Shown: positions 58,675 to 64,000 of the stretch, one piece after another
Numbering within the stretch: the first letter of the stretch is position 1
Layout: each line of letters starts with the position of its first letter
From: Saccharomycodes ludwigii
Lineage: Eukaryota; Ascomycota; Saccharomycetes; Saccharomycodales; Saccharomycodaceae
Length of the DNA: 64,000 nt
NCBI RefSeq assembly: GCF_020623625.1
Contig: NC_060205.1
Span: 861,501-925,500, forward strand
Reading direction: 5' to 3'
Program-made: the position numbers and the translations under genes
Notes under the pieces: generated by a model
Database searches by the model: none
What the model was told of the DNA's origin: nothing
Seen by the model: the letters and a program-made list of their open reading frames with translations, nothing else

Positions 58675-60414
58675 GTGGTATGGTTTTTTGTTCATAGTAC
58701 AGGCTCCTTTTACAGAGATTCTACTTTCTCCGAATTGAATAAAATTCAAAGAAAATCTTCAAATCATAGAAGGAAAAATGTTCTATCCCCTTTAAGCGTA
58801 AGCTATTTCCCCACAAATACTAATACTAGCACTACACCTATGGCATCAACAAATCTAACTAATACAAATATACCAATCAACAGTACCGCATCCTCGTTAA
58901 CTACTTTGCCCTCTAGGCATACTTCGTATTCTGTCGGGATACAAAATTCTGCTATTGTAGCAATGTCCAAACAAAGAGCCATATCTGCTCCCGAGTTAAT
59001 AGGCCATGCTTCAGGTACCAACATGAATTTAATAAGTAATCCAGTAATCACATCAACTATACCGCCAAATATTACTAATATTGGAACCGACCAAGACAAG
59101 CAGCATAATGGCAGTAATATCTACACTGAAACTGATTACAATGATAATATCCTTGATGATGCTAATAGCAATGACTATGAACACCATCAGTTACAGAATG
59201 ATGGAGAATATTTAAAAGATATTTATATGAGACACAGTTTTATATTACAAAAATGTATGCTATCTATCACAGAAGTATTAGAAAGTTTTAGTAATTACAT
59301 TTGTCATGGTAATACTTATACTAATAAGGATAATAATGATAATAATCCCGCACCTTATGGCAACAATCAGTTGGAACACAATATTACTCAATTACAACAT
59401 ATTAAACAAGAATTAATAAGTTTACAAAATAATGGTTGTTCGCATCCTACCTCTGGTAGTAGCGGTAATAACACAGATAAAAATTATCCAATTAAGAATA
59501 ATGCTCGTAAACAAAGCAATTTATCAAGAAACTCTATCGGATATACCCCTAAAGCTGATAATCTGAGAAAATATTCTATGTTGTCTAGTATGGTATCATC
59601 TGCTTCATTATATCCTTCTGTAGGAAATAGCAGTACACCTACTAGCAACACTACAAGGTCAAGCATGTTATCAGACTATAGAAACAATAGTATTGTTTCA
59701 CCAGGCACACCCATTACAACTAATGGTGCTATTTCTAAACAAGGCGGTAGTATAATTAGTACTATTTCTAATAACAATGATCATGACAATATTACTATTG
59801 ATATTGGTAATAACACCACTAATAATGATAATAGTGATAATGATAATAATGATAGTAATAATAATAGTAATAGTAATAGTAATAGTAATAGTAATGCTAT
59901 AGAACATAATCATAATCATAGTAATAATAATAATTTTTATTACACCGCTTTATTAAACAATAATATTACTAATGGTACAGGTACCTTTAGTAATAGTAGC
60001 GGCAATGAGAGTAATAATATCAGGAATAATAGTAATGACAATAATAGTAGTGATAATAATAATCTTAATGCAAGCACTGGAAATGTTATAATGGACCCGT
60101 ATTATACTAATATCAATACTTCAACTGTGAATAGCATTAATGGTGGGAAAATTAGTAACAATCCTACCAACAATGTTAATAATAACTTATTAATTGAAGA
60201 GCAACATTATAATAATAATAATAATAATAATAATAATTTTTTAAGATATTACTATACAGCTAATACAAATAGCGGTGCAGATTCTACTACTGGTAATATT
60301 TATAACCGCAATACTAATGATAATAATAATAATAACAATAATAATAATAACAACAACAACAATAACAACAACAATAATAATGATAATAATAATAACGGTT
60401 ATAGTTATCATTGA
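58294..60414 (+). CDS. MGA1: Mga1-like HSF-domain transcription factor
   Basis: The protein has 706 residues; S. cerevisiae Mga1 has about 456. The start MQSKTFVHLLYQIL and FFKHGKISSFVRQLHMYGFHK match Mga1 (MQPKTFVHQL, YFKHGNVNSFVRQLHMYGFHK) and form the HSF-type DNA-binding domain. The domain resumes at residue 128 with VVWFFVHSTGSFYRDST and ends LNKIQRKSSNHRRKNVLSPLSV, as in yeast. Between them sits an Asn-rich insert of about 55 residues, including 24 Asn in a row (104-127). The rest is Asn/Ser/Thr-rich, with another Asn tail. Mga1 is linked to pseudohyphal growth and works in the network with Flo8, Tec1 and others. Its position beside RIE1 matches YGR249W. Confidence 0.92.
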
Positions 60415-61307
60415 GGTAATAGTAATAGTATTTAGGTATAAATGTAAATATAAATATAATGATGTTCCGTTTGTTCTTATTTTTATCCTTTGTTTCTAAG
60501 CTGTACTTTATTCACTTCAGCATCGTCTTTTTTTAAAGGCAAAAACAATGTAAAACCCTATTTCAATTTCAATTCGCTAATATACTTCTATTTGCTCATC
60601 CGTATAAAAGAAGTTAGTAATATTGGCAAAATAACGGTAGTAAACCAACCAACAAATCAATTGTTATTTAAATTACCTTCTTCCCCTCTTTTTTTTCAGT
60701 TATACATATAAAGTTATTCTGTTGTTAAGCTCCATTTATACAATATTTGTTTTACTCTCAATTCTATTATCAGCTCCCTGAACACAGATGGCATTAAAGA
60801 GTGAAATATTATAAAGTTTCTTATTCAGAATAGTCACTTACAAAATAAAATACCCTTACATAAAGAGCACATTATAGCCAAGATTATATGTCAAATTCAA
60901 TCGCATCCTAATAACTGTTAATAATTAACCACTATTTTCTTTTCCTTTTTGCCGTAGAAAAAGTTGTCAAAGACTGTTAGGCTTAATAGTAATTATACCA
61001 TCAAGGACAGTACTTTTATAAAAACCACAGTACCGAAAGTGACAGTAGCACATCAAAAAACTAAGCTATGCGTTGTCCAAGTCATCACATAAACAATACA
61101 GTTCAAAAAATAGAAAAAGTTAATTTTTCTTTGAAAAGTTCTTATCTTTGTTCATTTATTACCTGAATTTAGAGAAAATTCAGTTTTAGGTGATTTAGTA
61201 ATAATATATAATAAGGGGTATATAATAACGAAAAAGTCAGTGTGTAAATAGATGTATCAAACTATCTTTTTAGTGCCCCCAATTAACTATAGAAAAATAT
61301 ATCTCGA
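60415..61307. other. Intergenic MGA1 / tRNA-Ile
   Basis: About 0.9 kb of AT-rich but mostly unique sequence. An inverted match to snoRNA box C (GTGATGAC, minus strand 61081-61088) was noticed, but no box D accompanies it. No gene was recognised. Confidence 0.5.
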
Positions 61308-61381
61308 GGTTCCTTGGCCCAGTTGGTTAAGGCACCGTGCTAATAACGCGGGGATCAGCAGTTCGATCCTGCTAGGAACCA
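61308..61381 (+). tRNA. tRNA-Ile (AAU)
   Basis: 74 nt including discriminator A. It begins GGTTCCTTGGCCCAG and ends CTAGGAACCA; anticodon loop CTAATAA with AAT at 61342-61344; TpsiC GTTCGATCC. Apart from the acceptor stem and a TpsiC stem pair it is the same as S. cerevisiae tRNA-Ile(AAU). No intron. Nine T at 61385-61393 end the transcript. Confidence 0.97.
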
Positions 61382-61549
61382 AGGTTTTTTTTTACCCACA
61401 TTGTAAATCTGCATTTGGAAGGTTAAGTAAAAGAAAAAACGTAGACTTATAGAAAAGTCAACTTTTAGCAATATGACTAGGCAATATGACTAGGCAAAAA
61501 TTGAAAGTAACTACTATTTAAAACAGTCCAAGTATTGGGCTTAAGACAT

Positions 61550-61580
<31 letters not shown>

Positions 61581-61721
61581 CCTTTTTCGAGCCATTGTTA
61601 TAATTTAATCAACAAGCACAGGATTATTCAAAAGAAATCACACAGGTAATAAGTATGCTTAATTAATTTACTGATAAAAGTACAACTTTTTTATAACAAT
61701 AATATTAAAACTTTAAAAGGA
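61382..61721. other. Intergenic tRNA-Ile / RIE1 3' end
   Basis: Contains the Pol III terminator, an imperfect direct repeat GCAATATGACTAG (about 61468-61493) and a run of about 28 T (61552-61580). No gene was found. Confidence 0.5.
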
Positions 61722-64000
61722 CTACTTTACTTCTTTCTTTTTGTTAGATGCACTACTGTTATTATTATAGTTCAATTTCGGGTCAATGGCATTATCGCTA
61801 CTGCTAACGTTAACACTCTTACTTGGCATAATAGGTGTATTAATAATAGTACTAGGCATAATCGGATATTGATTAACAAAATAAGAAGGCATCTGTAACG
61901 GAGGAGATGATGACCCTATATTAATGTTGGCAATACCATTGCTAACCCTATGATTTATATTATTGTTGGTGCCACTTGCCGAAGTATTAATGCTACTATT
62001 AGTACTGCTATCGCTGCCAACACTACTACTGATCGAATTAGTTGAAGGAGAGCTAGGCGTTATAAGTGTAGGATATACATGATGGTTAATTTGTAATGGA
62101 GTGGGAATCGCTTGTGTTTGTGAATAGTACATCGCTTGTAAAAATTTTGGATTAAAATTGCCGTACGCATAATTGTTATTGTTATGGTTATAACTATTGT
62201 TATGAATATTATTTATACCGTTTATACTATTGCTCTTGCCAATATACCTTTGATAGTATGGTATGGCATGTACATTCTGATTCGTATGCGTTGCAGATGA
62301 ATATCTTCTCCTTGTCGTAGAAATATTGTCAGCACTATTATCATTACCAGCGTTACTATTATTATTTGTTCTTTTTGCAGCAAACGAGACATACAGTACG
62401 TGGTTATCATCTACTCTCAAATTGTTCGTTTCTAGCATGGCTCTACTTGCATCCAATGGGTTTTTGAAACATACAAATGCATATCCTTTAGATGCACCTA
62501 TGGGTAATCCGTTGTTATTATCGTGGTTGCTTGTATTCTCCTCATAATACTGCATAGTGTTTTCCGCTAATGTATCATTGGCGTTAACCCCTTCACCACC
62601 ATCATCCTGTTGATGCGTTGTTACGGCTTCATTCGAATTTTTTTTGCTACCACCAACAGTAATAACTTTGGCGCTTATAATCTCGCCAAATCTTTTATAT
62701 AATTCAATTAAATCATCATCTGTCCACTCCAACGGCAAATGTTTAATGTACAAATTCGATTCCTGTTGATCCCTCGTGGGAATAGGCAAAGTTAATGGCA
62801 AAATAATAGGTTGTTGAGTATTGTTAGTGTTGACATTACCATTGGTATTATTAGTATTGATATTGATATTATTATAATTTGCAACAGGAGTGGTGGTCGT
62901 GATATCATTATTCTGACTATTACCAGGACTCAGTGTGATCGGTGTTAATTGTTCTAATGGTGCTCGAGGAATAAACACTGGCAGTGAAGTACCTCTAAAA
63001 TTAGGCACTGGTGTCTGAGGTAGTGTCGTGCTAATATATTGAAAGGGTATTGTTGGATGCGGCAGTATAGGCGGTGAACTTTGGAAAATACTCGTTGAAG
63101 CCATTTTAACGTTATTGCTTTCATTATGCATATCAGTATTAGCAATACCATTATTAATAGGTATAGATATGTTAGAATTACTTTTGATCGCACTGGGCGG
63201 TTGTGGCGAACGAACTGTAGCACTAGGCGATGTATTTTGGATAGCTTTGTTAACTACCAATTTGTGTTGTAACCATTCGTACCCATTGAGCAACTCAACC
63301 ACTTTTAAGGCCTGGGCATGCGTTTTAAATTTCATAAAGCCATAGCCCTTTAAGGGACTGATTTCATCACGATTATCACAAGTTTCCGCATTTTTGGATA
63401 GTTCGCCCTCCTCTTGTTGACTTGAATCAACGGAATATTCTTCGTCTTCCTCTGTATCATGATATGTTATGTTTGTTTGAGAATTGTGTTTCGGAAAGTA
63501 AAACGAAACAATCTCGATTTTTTGCTTAATATTTTTTTTTGTTAAAACGTCTATTATCCTCTTAACTACTTGGATTGGGGTTATGTAATTTTTAACTTCG
63601 TTGGCTGTAGTATCGTAAGTATCGACAATAGTATTGGTACTCGTTATTGGCAAATTTCCAATGAAAACACCTCTGAATTTTGTGTCGTCATTCCCCTCCT
63701 TAAGTTGATCCAAATGCAATCTTTCTCTTTCTTTTCTCTCAACATGGTAATTAATAAACAGCAATGAACCATTCATATACTTTCCATTTAATTTTTTAAC
63801 ACATTCAGCAGCTTCGCTGCCCAAGGAATAACTAACAAACCCATAACCTAACGATTGGCCCGATTTCTTATCATGGATAATTTTCAAGTTTAAAACATGG
63901 CCGAAATTTGCAAAAATAGGCTGGATGTCATGTACCTTTAAATTTAATGGTAGTCCTCTGATATACAAATTTCCGGGATGTGTTAATGCATATGGGTTAA
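61722..64000 (-). CDS. RIE1: Rie1-like RNA-binding protein with three RRMs (N-terminus beyond window)
   Basis: The frame is open to the right edge, giving 758 residues; upstream of the first RRM it reads NPYALTHPGNLYIRGLP, so the true start lies outside. RRM1: LYIRGLPLNLKVHDIQPIF and GQSLGYGFVSY. RRM2: GVFIGNLP with its second half KGYGFMKFKTHAQAL, split by an acidic insert. RRM3: SNLYIKHLPLEWTDDDLIELY and KGYAFVCFKNPLDASRAML. The linkers and the last 200 residues are Asn/Ser/Pro-rich. This arrangement and the position after MGA1 match S. cerevisiae YGR250C (Rie1, about 781 residues), a cytoplasmic protein found in stress granules. Confidence 0.88.
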   Translation of the reverse strand, partial: NPYALTHPGNLYIRGLPLNLKVHDIQPIFANFGHVLNLKIIHDKKSGQSLGYGFVSYSLGSEAAECVKKLNGKYMNGSLLFINYHVERKERERLHLDQLKEGNDDTKFRGVFIGNLPITSTNTIVDTYDTTANEVKNYITPIQVVKRIIDVLTKKNIKQKIEIVSFYFPKHNSQTNITYHDTEEDEEYSVDSSQQEEGELSKNAETCDNRDEISPLKGYGFMKFKTHAQALKVVELLNGYEWLQHKLVVNKAIQNTSPSATVRSPQPPSAIKSNSNISIPINNGIANTDMHNESNNVKMASTSIFQSSPPILPHPTIPFQYISTTLPQTPVPNFRGTSLPVFIPRAPLEQLTPITLSPGNSQNNDITTTTPVANYNNININTNNTNGNVNTNNTQQPIILPLTLPIPTRDQQESNLYIKHLPLEWTDDDLIELYKRFGEIISAKVITVGGSKKNSNEAVTTHQQDDGGEGVNANDTLAENTMQYYEENTSNHDNNNGLPIGASKGYAFVCFKNPLDASRAMLETNNLRVDDNHVLYVSFAAKRTNNNSNAGNDNSADNISTTRRRYSSATHTNQNVHAIPYYQRYIGKSNSINGINNIHNNSYNHNNNNYAYGNFNPKFLQAMYYSQTQAIPTPLQINHHVYPTLITPSSPSTNSISSSVGSDSSTNSSINTSASGTNNNINHRVSNGIANINIGSSSPPLQMPSYFVNQYPIMPSTIINTPIMPSKSVNVSSSDNAIDPKLNYNNNSSASNKKKEVK

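Noticed and set aside
58432-58749. Ile-rich and Leu-rich long frames opposite MGA1, SSK1 and RIE1 low-complexity regions
   Set aside because: They are the antisense reading of AAT/AAC runs in real genes and show no family features.
61081-61088. GTGATGAC on the minus strand as snoRNA box C, with a C'-like TGATGT downstream
   Set aside because: No box D (CTGA) could be found downstream, so the minimum set for a C/D snoRNA is missing.

Overview
The window is nuclear DNA of a budding yeast (Saccharomycotina). Evidence: very AT-rich intergenic DNA with long poly(dA:dT) tracts, almost intron-free genes, one intron with GTATGT/TACTAAC/TAG signals, yeast-type tRNA genes, and proteins that align along their length with my recollection of Saccharomyces cerevisiae orthologues. 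Two runs of genes that are split between duplicated blocks in S. cerevisiae appear here as single merged runs, so the lineage probably did not go through the whole-genome duplication. The extreme AT bias and asparagine-rich proteins would suit a Saccharomycodes-type yeast, but that placement is a guess.

Layout. Positions 1-17 kb: NOP9 (cut by the left edge), BET4 (with a conserved intron), MAD2, VPS53, an intron-bearing tRNA-Tyr, CCT8, a tiny a-factor pheromone gene (MFA), HCA4, PML1 and KAR2. Positions 17-31 kb: COX17, a GPI-anchored Kre1-like wall protein, PSR1/2, SOF1, YEH1/2, an IRC25-like gene, SDO1 and IZH3. Positions 31-40 kb: SSK1, APL1, CMS1 and THI73. Positions 41-47 kb: a secreted GH92 alpha-mannosidase, tRNA-Gly and a 2.9-kb gene-free stretch with diverged repeats and inverted repeats. 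Positions 47-64 kb: MPC2/3, LSC2, SDA1, BRF1, CPD1, SOL3/4, MGA1, tRNA-Ile and RIE1 (cut by the right edge), which is the gene content and order of S. cerevisiae YGR243-YGR250 with SOL flipped.

Functionally this is mostly housekeeping: ribosome biogenesis (NOP9, HCA4, SOF1, SDO1, CMS1, SDA1), folding (CCT8, KAR2), vesicle traffic (BET4, VPS53, APL1), mitochondria (COX17, MPC2/3, LSC2), stress signalling (SSK1, PSR, MGA1, RIE1), and Pol III transcription (BRF1) beside its tRNA targets. The most notable items are the 36-residue a-factor precursor with a well-matched a-specific-gene operator upstream, an unusual FDEL tail on the ER chaperone Kar2, a telomere-like 13-bp minisatellite beside a G-rich run, and a set of three motifs shared in order by two unrelated intergenic regions.
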